From: Desulfosporosinus nitroreducens
GTDB taxonomy: Bacteria; Bacillota; Desulfitobacteriia; Desulfitobacteriales; Desulfitobacteriaceae
Assembly: GCF_023897015.1 (NCBI RefSeq)
Contig: NZ_JAMHFY010000003.1
Location: 1 to 64,000, forward strand
DNA: 64,000 bases
Direction of reading: 5' to 3'
Part shown: positions 17,561 through 25,779 of the stretch, piece by piece
Numbering within the stretch: the stretch's first letter is position 1
Layout of the letters: each line of letters opens with the position of its first letter
The notes under the pieces: generated by a model
Seen by the model: the letters and a program-made list of their open reading frames with translations, nothing else
What the model was told of the DNA's origin: nothing
Databases searched by the model: none
Program-made: the position numbers and the translations under genes

Positions 17561-18006
17561 ATACCTATTAATCACCGACGGAGTAGAGAAAACTAAGTTC
17601 TTGATTCGTTTTCTAATTGAGACCTCTCTTTGAGTAGAGTCTTTGCTAACGGGCAGAAAATATACAAGCATAGAAAAGTGAGGGTAAGACCATCGTTGAC
17701 TTCCACTTACATTTACAAGTAGAGCACTATCCTTATGAGTCAAGTTAATAGGTGCATTGTAATGAAAGTAGCAGGGTCAATAAGTCAATCTAACCTAAGG
17801 AAACATACAATGCGTGTAGCTTAGATAGCGTTCATAGATAAATAAATATAGGGTGTATAAATATAGTTGTCATATACTTATTATCTTCTACGTTCTTCAC
17901 GATAATCCTGTATAAATAAAGTAATTAATTTGCAAAGACTATAAAGTGAAAAACAGTCTAAGAAAGGCTGAATTCACGACTGACCGTAGTTGTTAACAAC
18001 TAGAGA

Positions 18007-18043
18007 AAAGCCTTTACTTGATGTTAAACCAAGCAAAGGCTTT
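18007..18043 (-). terminator. Terminator of the haem lipoprotein operon
   Basis: 14-bp stem AAAGCCTTTACTTG with CAAGCAAAGGCTTT (one mismatch), directly downstream of the minus-strand ethylbenzene-dehydrogenase-like gene. Confidence 0.75.
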
Positions 18044-18059
18044 AAAACTTAGGACAATT

Positions 18060-19181
18060 TTACTGTTTAAAGGCTAGTTTGTGTACGATATTTTCATAGC
18101 CATGACCGATTTGGGAATTATCAAAGGCAGCAATTGCAAAGGAGTAGGTTTTAGCGAGATCATCGAACTGAATATCTTTATCAGACGTAGTTTTTAATTT
18201 GCGGGAAATCTCTAGGGTCCATACACCGTTTTCCCATTTGCCTTTAGCTTTGATGTCAGCAGGATCTCCGGTAATTTGTTTAGCGATCGGACCAGGTATG
18301 AAGTCTCCCTCTTTCATTGTCTTTATATAGTCTGCTGTGAAGGGCTTAGTCTTATCGAGACCGTCAACAATTACATAGGGATTTCCGTTTACTGGTGCTC
18401 CATCAAAAACTAATTTGGGTGCTGATTTGTCAGCAGTCACATTATCTTCATACTCTTTTGCACCGGGGTCAGCGTGGCGACCTGCACCACTCTTTGTGGC
18501 ATCGTTAGGATCGTATTTAACGCTATCCATGAACTGGTCATGCATCAGACCTGGTTTGTCGGGACCAAACAAGGAGTTCTGGCGAACATATTTCCAGTGC
18601 CACATATCCAATAATTCATTCTCAGCGTTTGTCCAGTGTTTTGTTACCGATTTTCCTTCTTTATCAGTAGCAACGTGACAGGTTACGGCGCAACCGGCCG
18701 TATTAAAATCTTTTGTAGAGTCATTGATGTTCCAGTTAATGGCGAGTTTATCCTCGTAGAATTCATTGTAAGGTTTTTTAACCAATTTGCCACCTTCAAG
18801 AATCCAGGGGCCACGTGCTTTGGAATCAGTAGGATCTTTGTATTGAAGCAAGAAGTAAACATTCTCAGCATCATAAGCTGATTTCATGGAGACTTCGGTG
18901 TTGCCATTGTCGAACTTTCCTCCTGTACCCCCTTGCAGAGCACCGGCGTTCGATAGAGTCAATTTCATCTCTGGTGCATTAGTCCAGAAATCTTCTGAGG
19001 ATTTGCCATCTACTGTTGGGGCAGCTGTTGTTTTTACGGCTGTTAAAGTATTTGCGTCAGTCACGGGAGCGGGAGCGGGAGTTGGTGTTGTATCGGGTTT
19101 AGTACCAGCACCAGCACACCCTGTTACCACCGCCATCGAGAGGACCATTAGTCCAATGATTTTTACTAGATGCTTTTTCAT
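18060..19181 (-). CDS. Ethylbenzene-dehydrogenase-related haem-binding lipoprotein
   Basis: 373 residues. A lipoprotein signal (VVTGC, Cys22) and a Pro/Thr-rich linker lead into an EB_dh-type domain (TVDGKSSEDFWTNAPEM, AYDAENVYFLLQYKD, WTLEISRKL). In related proteins this domain binds haem b and serves as an electron-transfer subunit of DMSO-reductase-family enzymes. A CAVTCH motif (spacing CX3CH, not CXXCH) suggests an unusual c-type haem site. It follows a NapC-type tetrahaem gene by 14 bases with GGAAGGGG as ribosome binding site. It probably works outside the membrane as an electron acceptor or carrier from quinol; the substrate is unknown. Confidence 0.82.
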   Translation of the reverse strand: MKKHLVKIIGLMVLSMAVVTGCAGAGTKPDTTPTPAPAPVTDANTLTAVKTTAAPTVDGKSSEDFWTNAPEMKLTLSNAGALQGGTGGKFDNGNTEVSMKSAYDAENVYFLLQYKDPTDSKARGPWILEGGKLVKKPYNEFYEDKLAINWNINDSTKDFNTAGCAVTCHVATDKEGKSVTKHWTNAENELLDMWHWKYVRQNSLFGPDKPGLMHDQFMDSVKYDPNDATKSGAGRHADPGAKEYEDNVTADKSAPKLVFDGAPVNGNPYVIVDGLDKTKPFTADYIKTMKEGDFIPGPIAKQITGDPADIKAKGKWENGVWTLEISRKLKTTSDKDIQFDDLAKTYSFAIAAFDNSQIGHGYENIVHKLAFKQ

Positions 19182-19195
19182 AGTTTTCCCCTTCC

Positions 19196-19720
19196 TTATT
19201 GTTGTGTTGTTTTACTATGACCCACATTCTGATGACAAGTCAGACACGAAGTATTATTCTGCAAAATCTCTGTATGCGGAAACATTGGCGCAAATTCTCC
19301 AGAAGGCAGTAGAAGATTCTTCGCTTTCGGGAACTCACTACTGCCAGTATGGCAGGAAATACAAGCTGCAGGGTTGATCTTCGCCTCTATTTTGTCAGGA
19401 ATCTGGTTAGTAACTTGTAGATATACTTCATTTAATCCAGCAACTTTGCGCTTAACATACCCAGTTGTACCAGGATCAGCATGGCATTTTAAGCAAGTGA
19501 CATCTTTGTGTGGTCCTGCTGACCAAGCGACTACAGACGGCTTAATTTGATGACAACTTGCACAAAAATTTGGTTGAGAGGTGTAATGCATACCAATCAC
19601 TATAGAAATCCCTAGAAGTACGATAGCGAGCGATGCAATAATAATAATTTTTTTGGTCTTATTGCTCGGGCCGCTCAACTCTCGATCAAGCATGTTTCCA
19701 GTTTCATTGTCGGTGGCCAA
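19196..19720 (-). CDS. NapC/NirT-type tetrahaem cytochrome c
   Basis: 174 residues. One N-terminal transmembrane helix (about 25-45) anchors an extracytoplasmic part with four CXXCH sites (CASCH, CLKCH, CISCH, CLTCH). This is the NapC/NrfH pattern: a quinol-oxidising membrane cytochrome that passes electrons to a periplasmic or surface partner. The start is TTG with GTAGGAG upstream. The partner is likely the haem lipoprotein encoded 14 bases downstream, since no nitrite or nitrate reductase gene is present. A two-component system lies just upstream. Confidence 0.88.
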   Translation of the reverse strand: MATDNETGNMLDRELSGPSNKTKKIIIIASLAIVLLGISIVIGMHYTSQPNFCASCHQIKPSVVAWSAGPHKDVTCLKCHADPGTTGYVKRKVAGLNEVYLQVTNQIPDKIEAKINPAACISCHTGSSEFPKAKNLLLPSGEFAPMFPHTEILQNNTSCLTCHQNVGHSKTTQQ

Positions 19721-19831
19721 ATTTGTTTCAGCTCCTACTTAACAGCAACAACCTAAATAGAGTAGAGATTGTCGCATGATTTATGGTTCCCATATTGATT
19801 GGATTATATAATGAGAATGAAAAAAAAATTA

Positions 19832-19869
19832 GGGTCAAATGTACTGGTGTTCACTAGTACATTTGACCC
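19832..19869 (-). terminator. Terminator after the NarL-type regulator
   Basis: Perfect 14-bp stem GGGTCAAATGTACT/AGTACATTTGACCC followed on the minus strand by a run of eight T. It separates the regulatory genes from the cytochrome genes, so the latter should have their own promoter. Confidence 0.85.
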
Positions 19870-19888
19870 CCTCATTTTGAAAAAGGAC

Positions 19889-20530
19889 TTAATGATTTAG
19901 TCCTTTTTCAAAGACATAATTGGCGAGTTGGACACGACTTGTCAAGTCCAACTTATTCAAGATACTGCTTACATAATTACGAACGGTGTATTCACTAAGG
20001 AAAAGATCTTCAGCAATTTTCTTGTTGCTTTTACCTTTAGATACCTCAATGAGTATCTCGCGTTCTTTATTGGTTAAGTTTATTAATTTATTAGCATCAG
20101 TTGAATGTGTCAGTGCGCGATTCATTAGCCTCAAGGTTTGCTTGGGATCAAAAAGGATTTCGCCCTCGACAACTTTGCGAATAGCATCTCGTAAAGCCTG
20201 ACGACCAATCTCTTTGAGGACATACCCGGAAGCGCCAGCTTTGATTGATTGTAAGACGGCCTCTTCATCCCTATAAGATGTGAGCATTAGAACGCGAACC
20301 GTGGGTTGACGTAAAAGAATTTGACGACAAGCCTCTACTCCACTGCCATCGGGTAAACGAACATCCATTAGAATGACATCTGGGCTCGTTTGCAGAGACT
20401 TCTCTACGGCCTCTGCTACACTACCTGACTCGGATATAACCTCGAACTCTGAATCCTCAAGTAAGGCCGTCAAACCCATTCTAACCACATCGTGGTCATC
20501 AACAATCATTACTTTATGCTTTTTCAGCAT
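19889..20530 (-). CDS. NarL/LuxR-family response regulator
   Basis: 213 residues. The receiver domain has VDDHDVVRMGL, phospho-Asp in VILMDVRLPDG and Lys in YVLKEIG. The C-terminal LuxR HTH reads LTNKEREILIEVSKGKSNKK, then DLFLSEYTVRNYVSSILNKL. ATG at 20530 behind GAGGAG is preferred over a GTG at 20539. It overlaps the kinase gene by 17 bases, so the two are co-translated. The NapC and haem lipoprotein genes immediately downstream are the obvious candidate targets. Confidence 0.92.
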   Translation of the reverse strand: MLKKHKVMIVDDHDVVRMGLTALLEDSEFEVISESGSVAEAVEKSLQTSPDVILMDVRLPDGSGVEACRQILLRQPTVRVLMLTSYRDEEAVLQSIKAGASGYVLKEIGRQALRDAIRKVVEGEILFDPKQTLRLMNRALTHSTDANKLINLTNKEREILIEVSKGKSNKKIAEDLFLSEYTVRNYVSSILNKLDLTSRVQLANYVFEKGLNH

Positions 20531-21950
20531 TATGACCACTCCTCTCTAATTGAACCATGACTTGAGTACCTTGGTCATTAGTAGTAATTTCGAGTTTGGA
20601 ATTTAGCAGCTTTGATCGCTGGTGCATACTATCAATTCCATAGCCATGTAACCCAGAGATCGAAGATAGTTGGTTAGCATTTTTTTTCTCGAATCCTATT
20701 CCTCTGCCATTATCCTTAATGGTCAACCTGTAGAGCTGTTCATCTCCACATATCTCAACAGAGATAATAGATCCTCCTGAATGTCGAGCTGCGTTGGCTA
20801 ATGCTTCTTGCATTATAAAAAAAGTATGATCTACTGCATTTGGAATAAAGATAAACCAGATTGGGATATTGATGGAAACCTCAAGCGTTATGTTTGGAAA
20901 TCCTTCACGATATTCATTTAACATCTGATGAAATCGGTGTTCAACGGCTGCTTGTCCATAATCATCTGATTTAAGTCCATGGATGTATCGTCTTAACGAT
21001 TTAATTGTTTCGTTATAACGGTCAATAACTTTGGTTATTAACTCTTTGCTCCGGACGGGATCATGATCAATGAGTTCAGAGGCTCGATCTAAGAGCATCC
21101 CTGATCCATAAAGAGCTTGAATCGCCCCATCGTGGATATCATTAGCAATTCTTTGACGTTCTGTGCAAAGAGTTTCTAGTTTTTCAATTTTTTCAATATT
21201 TTTTTCATACTCCAAACGGAAAACAGAGAGAATTCGCAGAACATACCAACTTAAAAACATACTCGATACTGCGCGAACGACCTGAACTGGGATATGGAAC
21301 AGCTGAAAGAAGGTCTCGTTATTTAAGATTCGACTGGGAAAGACATCTCCTGCTGGAACGATTAATCCTCCTAAGACACTGTATATTAGCAGTGTGATTG
21401 AAGCATTTCGAAGATTGTGACTGATTTTATTTCCCCAAACCTTGAGTTCTTGCCTGCGACGCCAAAGTCCTAGTCCGGACAAGATGGCCCCTGGAAAGCC
21501 TAGTAAATATCGTGCCCAAATCTCACTCTTAACGTACCAAAGAGTTAAAGCGTGTTTATCAAAGAAAAAAATAAAGTTTACGTACCACACAAAGAAGATT
21601 GCAGCAGGTATAAATAAATAAATCTTTTTATCAAAATACTGCGCCAGTCCAAATGCAAGAAGAAAAGCAAACGAAAGGGCCATGAAAGCAAGATGAACCA
21701 TCATTAAGATTAAGAGATACTCTTCTTGACCCGCTGTTTGAATTGGCACAAAAAGATAACCCCATTCTGACACCGCATGGGTAAAACCAAAAACAGCCAA
21801 CAACCATAGTGTTTTGGCCAACTTTAACTGGCTTGGCTGAATAATTTGCATGGATATGGCTAGTCCCATTGTGAAAAAGGCTAAACCATAAACGAAATAG
21901 AGAACTTCATGTTGAATAACGACGTTCAGCCACCTTCCCCAAAATTGCAA
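20514..21950 (-). CDS. Polytopic membrane sensor histidine kinase (NarX/DesK class)
   Basis: 478 residues. The N-terminal half has about seven or eight transmembrane helices (residues 10-245) with no large external domain, so it may sense from within the membrane, such as quinone redox state. The HisKA_3 dimerisation domain has the acceptor His in RIANDIHDGAIQALYGSGML, and the ATPase domain has EALANAARHSGG and IKDNGRGIGF. The start is TTG; no strong ribosome binding site is visible. It pairs with the NarL-type regulator. Confidence 0.88.
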   Translation of the reverse strand: MQFWGRWLNVVIQHEVLYFVYGLAFFTMGLAISMQIIQPSQLKLAKTLWLLAVFGFTHAVSEWGYLFVPIQTAGQEEYLLILMMVHLAFMALSFAFLLAFGLAQYFDKKIYLFIPAAIFFVWYVNFIFFFDKHALTLWYVKSEIWARYLLGFPGAILSGLGLWRRRQELKVWGNKISHNLRNASITLLIYSVLGGLIVPAGDVFPSRILNNETFFQLFHIPVQVVRAVSSMFLSWYVLRILSVFRLEYEKNIEKIEKLETLCTERQRIANDIHDGAIQALYGSGMLLDRASELIDHDPVRSKELITKVIDRYNETIKSLRRYIHGLKSDDYGQAAVEHRFHQMLNEYREGFPNITLEVSINIPIWFIFIPNAVDHTFFIMQEALANAARHSGGSIISVEICGDEQLYRLTIKDNGRGIGFEKKNANQLSSISGLHGYGIDSMHQRSKLLNSKLEITTNDQGTQVMVQLERSGHNAEKA

Positions 21951-22200
21951 TATGATTTATTTTAACGAGCTTGAAAATAGTTTTTTAAATCATTAGTAGT
22001 ATAAATCTATAGTAAATAAAGTACAACTCAAGCTTATGCTAAGACTTGGGGCAAGCCTTAGTTGTATTATCAATGGATAATTGTCGTTAAGGTAAGTTTG
22101 GACGTTTTAAATAGAATTCTTTTAAGCTTGTGAAACAAGGAATGGCTAAGGGCGGATTACGGGTAACCAATATTGACTAACCCAAAAAAGAATGATAAAT

Positions 22201-22234
22201 TGATATCAAGTATTGATATCGATATTTGATATTG
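22201..22234. promoter_or_regulatory. Inverted repeat, likely PadR operator
   Basis: GATATCAA-gta-TTGATATC (22202-22220) is a perfect 8-bp inverted repeat, followed by a third copy, GATATTTGATATTG. It lies 20-50 bases before the PadR-type gene, where autoregulation is expected. The 303-base stretch before it shows nothing else. Confidence 0.55.
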
Positions 22235-22253
22235 AAATTAGGTATAAGTGGTG

Positions 22254-22571
22254 ATGAAAGTGGAAAAGCAAATCTATCGAAAACTGTTTTTGGGGTTTAT
22301 TCAAATTCACATCTTGCATCATGCTCAAAAAGAGGCTATTTTTGGTTCTTGGATGTTAGAAGAACTTCAAGAGCATGGATATCATTTGAGCGCTGGGACT
22401 CTGTATCCTCTTCTTCACGCCATGGAATCTGCTGATTTGCTAGAAAAAGAAGATAAGAACATAGCGGGGAAAATTCGAAAGTACTACAAAAGTACAGAGA
22501 AAGGAAGCATGGTATTACAGGAAGCAAAAAAGAAAGCTTATGAACTTTTTAAAGAAATAAAAGACGAATAA
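22254..22571 (+). CDS. PadR-family transcriptional regulator
   Basis: 105 residues, the size of PadR subfamily 2. Winged-helix motifs: YGSWMLEEL-type helix (FGSWMLEELQEHGYHLSAGT), LYPLLHAMESADLLEKED, then RKYYKSTEKGSMVL. Two in-frame GTG codons precede the ATG; ATG at 22254 is taken. It is 23 bases ahead of fetA and probably in the same transcript, so it likely controls the FetAB exporter in response to a small ligand or metal. Confidence 0.88.
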   Translation: MKVEKQIYRKLFLGFIQIHILHHAQKEAIFGSWMLEELQEHGYHLSAGTLYPLLHAMESADLLEKEDKNIAGKIRKYYKSTEKGSMVLQEAKKKAYELFKEIKDE

Positions 22572-22594
22572 TAACAACAGGGAAGTGGTAGTAA

Positions 22595-23272
22595 ATGTTT
22601 ACACTGCGAAGTGTTAAATATAAAGATATTTTAGATATAGACGAACTGGATATTCCTGAGCAGAGGATTACCTGCATCGTGGGGGAAAGCGGAAGCGGAA
22701 AAACTACGCTCTTAAGGCTATTAAACCATATAATCAGTCCTGATGAAGGAGAAATCTGGTTTCAGAACACACCTTTATCCCAGTGGAATCCAGTTGAATT
22801 AAGACGGAAAGTCATGATGCTTTCGCAGTCTCCGGCAATATTTGAAGGAACGGTAAGAGATAACTTACTGATTGGATTTAAATTTGGCGAAAAGCCTCCA
22901 GTAGATGAAAATCAACTGCAGGATACTTTGAAAATCGTTCGATTAAATAAAGATCTGTTACTTGACGCCAATTCCTTATCTGGCGGGGAGAAACAACGTT
23001 TAGCTATGGCAAGAATACTATTGCTGAAACCAGAAGTTTTTCTTCTGGATGAACCCTCTTCTGCTCTAGATGAAGAGACGACTCAATTTATAATGGAACA
23101 ATTGGTCCACCATGTCAATCAGTTAAAGAAAACTATGATTATGATCACCCACTCTAAAGCTGTGGTTGAAGCCTTTGCCGAGAAGGTTGTTGAAATCAAA
23201 AAAGGCAAAGTTCTTATAACAAAGGAGGTCGGGCCATGCAAGGGAGCATCGACTTGTCGATTTGGCAATTAA
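22595..23272 (+). CDS. fetA: FetA-like iron export ABC ATPase (YbbL)
   Basis: 225-residue ABC ATPase: Walker A GESGSGKTTLL (about 33-43), Q-loop, signature LSGGEKQRLAMAR, Walker B FLLDEPSSALD and H-loop ITHS. Its neighbour is a UPF0014/FetB permease, which identifies the pair as FetAB, the iron exporter that protects against iron and oxidative stress in E. coli. The last 37 bases overlap the permease start. If fetB is truly broken (see next entry), this ATPase has no partner. Confidence 0.85.
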   Translation: MFTLRSVKYKDILDIDELDIPEQRITCIVGESGSGKTTLLRLLNHIISPDEGEIWFQNTPLSQWNPVELRRKVMMLSQSPAIFEGTVRDNLLIGFKFGEKPPVDENQLQDTLKIVRLNKDLLLDANSLSGGEKQRLAMARILLLKPEVFLLDEPSSALDEETTQFIMEQLVHHVNQLKKTMIMITHSKAVVEAFAEKVVEIKKGKVLITKEVGPCKGASTCRFGN

Positions 23273-24013
23273 CTGCGGCCTATATTTTCATTCTTATACT
23301 CATTCTTATTGTTAGAATCAAAGGGATTCCGAGAGAGAAAGAAATCCTGATTTCTTCCCTGCGGATGACGATTCAATTGGTACTCGTCGGTTATATACTT
23401 GCTTATGTATTCGAACACAGCCATCCCTTTTATGCCCTAGTGATTGTCGCCATCATGCTCATCTTCGCCATCCATAACATCTTTAACCGGACAAAATCGC
23501 AGTTGTCACCTGAGATAAAAAAGATCGTTGCTCTTTCTATGACCTTAGGCATCCTTGCAAGTCTAATTTATTTCGTTCTTGTCGTGTTGCAGGTGTCCCT
23601 GGTATGAACCTAGATATGTCATTCCGATTGCAGGCATGATTATAGGCAATTCGATGACGGGGATCTCCCTGGGCGTTAAAACCCTTGTGGAAGGAATGAC
23701 GACAAATAAACAACTAGTGGAAGCTGCCCTGATTCTTGGCGCGACACCAAAAATGGCCTCTAAACAGATTGTAAACAATGCGTTTGACGCCGCTATGCTA
23801 CCAACGATTAATTCTATGGTCGGAATGGGTATTGTCTTTTTACCGGGCATGATGACCGGTCAAATTCTTGGCGGGGCTTCGCCTGTCGTAGCAATTGAGT
23901 ATCAAATCGCGGTAATGCTCGGTATTGTTGGCAGTGTTGCGTTAACTGTACTTCTATTTGTACAGTTTGGCTATAAAACATTTTTCAACTCCCGCAGTCA
24001 AATGAAAGTTTAA
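23236..24013 (+). pseudogene. fetB: FetB-like permease (YbbM, UPF0014), frameshifted
   Basis: The first frame (23236-23607) encodes the N-terminal 110 residues of a UPF0014 permease with four transmembrane helices. A second frame, open from about 23579 to 24013, continues seamlessly with PWYEPRYVIPIAGMIIGNSM and LVEAALILGATPKMA to a normal C-terminus. The frames differ by one base, and the break lies within roughly 23575-23605. No slippery heptamer is visible. It is either a genuine disruption or a single-base assembly error. Start ATG has AAAGGAGG. Confidence 0.85.
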
Positions 24014-24086
24014 GGAGAAGATACTTTACCAATTGTCTAATTCGCGGAAGATAATTACAAAAATGTATAGTCCATTATACAAAGTT

Positions 24087-24135
24087 AAAAAACGGGTAGG
24101 CAATTCATAAAACTATGATTACCTACCCGTTTTTT
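24087..24135. terminator. Bidirectional terminator
   Basis: 14-bp stem AAAAAACGGGTAGG/CCTACCCGTTTTTT between the convergent fetB and hexahaem cytochrome genes. Confidence 0.85.
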
Positions 24136-24162
24136 TAGTATCGCCATATACCAAAATTAAAG

Positions 24163-25233
24163 CTATTTTGCTAGGTCTGGTAAGAGTTTCTTGATTAATT
24201 CGATAACGGTCGGATTTTTAATTTCAATAGGTTTCGTTGCTGCGTCATCTTGAAGATCTTCATATTTTATTGCCCCAAAGCTGTGATCCTTAGTGAAGTG
24301 TTCATTGGGATCGGTTGGGTTCTTCCACATGAGTTTTTCAAGATCAAAGGTTTTTCCAGCGTGACATTTAACGCAGATATCAGTTGGTTTGTCAGCAACT
24401 AGGAGGGCTCCACTAGCATTGGCTTTATGGGCGCTATGACAAGTAAGACATTGATTTAATTGTGAACTCTGAGCGTGTTTGCTGGCAAAGAAGTTGCGGG
24501 TGCCATAGTGGTTGGTTGCTGTGAAGTTACCCTGAGCGTCTTTAGTCGGATCGCTCTTATGACAATCTAAGCATGAGTTTTTGGCGGTTTCGAGGCTCAT
24601 AGTTCCCTTCTTGTCAGTGGCGCTCGCATGGTTTCCGGCAGGACCATGACACGATTCGCAGGATATACCAACAGTAGGTGAAGCCTTTTCGATTCCTGGA
24701 GCATGGCATTTGCCACAAGTGAATTTTTCTGCGGTCCAGTCAGGCTTACCATCTTTATCGATATCATTTTGTTTGGGAGCCTCTACTGTCCATTTGTCGT
24801 CTGCTTTTTTAAGCGCACCGACACGATAAATTTTTTCTTTAAAACCTGCCGCAGCAGGAATCTCAGCAATAATATAATCGTCCATCATGACCCCGTAGAC
24901 CTTGGCTTGCGATAAATCGAGTGTTGTGGACGTTGGTTTTTCAGTGTTGGCCGCATCAAAAATAGTAACTGAAGTTAAAGGCTTGTCCAAAGGATAATCG
25001 GAAAGTGGCTTAAACGCAGAAAAATGTTTTGTATGAGTTACATTATTAAATGTATCCGTGTGGCAGGCTTGGCATGCTTCGTTACCGATATAAGCTATCT
25101 GGGCTGTTTCGGTTAGTTGAGGTCCTGTTGGCTGAGGAGTAGGGGTTTCCTGTACCTTGTTGCATCCCATGGCTAATGCTGTTAAGAATGTAAAAGAAAT
25201 AATCGAGACTAAGAAAGATTTTTTCCAGTTCAT
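24163..25233 (-). CDS. Hexahaem c-type cytochrome lipoprotein
   Basis: 356 residues. A signal peptide ends in a lipobox (LAMGC, Cys24), so the protein should be anchored to the outer face of the membrane. Six CXXCH sites follow: CQACH, CGKCH, CESCH, CLDCH, CLTCH, CVKCH. The layout resembles cytochrome c554/NrfA-adjacent multihaem carriers, with extra His residues available as second ligands. It is probably an electron carrier to an external acceptor; the acceptor is not evident. AAAGGAGG precedes the ATG. The gene is divergent from a Cache-HAMP-HTH regulator that may control it. Confidence 0.88.
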   Translation of the reverse strand: MNWKKSFLVSIISFTFLTALAMGCNKVQETPTPQPTGPQLTETAQIAYIGNEACQACHTDTFNNVTHTKHFSAFKPLSDYPLDKPLTSVTIFDAANTEKPTSTTLDLSQAKVYGVMMDDYIIAEIPAAAGFKEKIYRVGALKKADDKWTVEAPKQNDIDKDGKPDWTAEKFTCGKCHAPGIEKASPTVGISCESCHGPAGNHASATDKKGTMSLETAKNSCLDCHKSDPTKDAQGNFTATNHYGTRNFFASKHAQSSQLNQCLTCHSAHKANASGALLVADKPTDICVKCHAGKTFDLEKLMWKNPTDPNEHFTKDHSFGAIKYEDLQDDAATKPIEIKNPTVIELIKKLLPDLAK

Positions 25234-25455
25234 TGGGTCGTTCCTCCTTTAAAACTATTAAAATCTTGTTTTATTGTGTTGACCAAAATAGGTCTGGATA
25301 ACTTTCATGGCTTCTTGTAAAAGTTTAGATTAAGCCTTAAAAATTGTGTTCTTAGTTTGCTTATAAATTAATGGGAAAATGCTTAAATTTTAAAAATATA
25401 TAATTGAAATTTATGGAAATAGACTTTTTATTAAAGGATTTTGTAGAATGGGTAA

Positions 25456-25560
25456 GTGGAAGTCTATTTGGAAGAGGCCCTGCGTGTGCTTGGGGAGGCG
25501 ATTGCCCCATGTCATCAGGCTGCTTTAAAGGCAACCCAAGCAATGAATGCTGGTCGATAA
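25456..25560 (+). pseudogene. Unrecognised short coding remnant
   Basis: A 34-codon frame (YLEEALRVLGEAIAPCHQAA, then LKATQAMNAGR) looks protein-like, with strong amphipathic helix character, but has no ribosome binding site and a stop just upstream. It may be the tail of a lost gene or a small peptide. The rest of the 25234-25779 gap shows only AT-rich DNA. Confidence 0.35.
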
Positions 25561-25779
25561 AGTGAGCGGGTCTTTGTAATTTTTATATAAGACCAGTCTC
25601 TTTTCTAACCCTAATTCCATTAATTTATTAGGTTCTTTCACTAAGAAGCTCAAAGATTCATTTTTTTCAATCAAAATACTTTAAATTAAAGGTTTTTCAA
25701 TTTTATACGCGAATTAACTTTGGATAATTACAATTTGATCTAACAAGCAAGGTATTGAAGTCGGAAAGAGGTGATTTGC

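Noticed and set aside
23575-23605. Programmed frameshift in fetB
   Set aside because: No slippery heptamer or following pseudoknot is visible, and the family is not known to use recoding.
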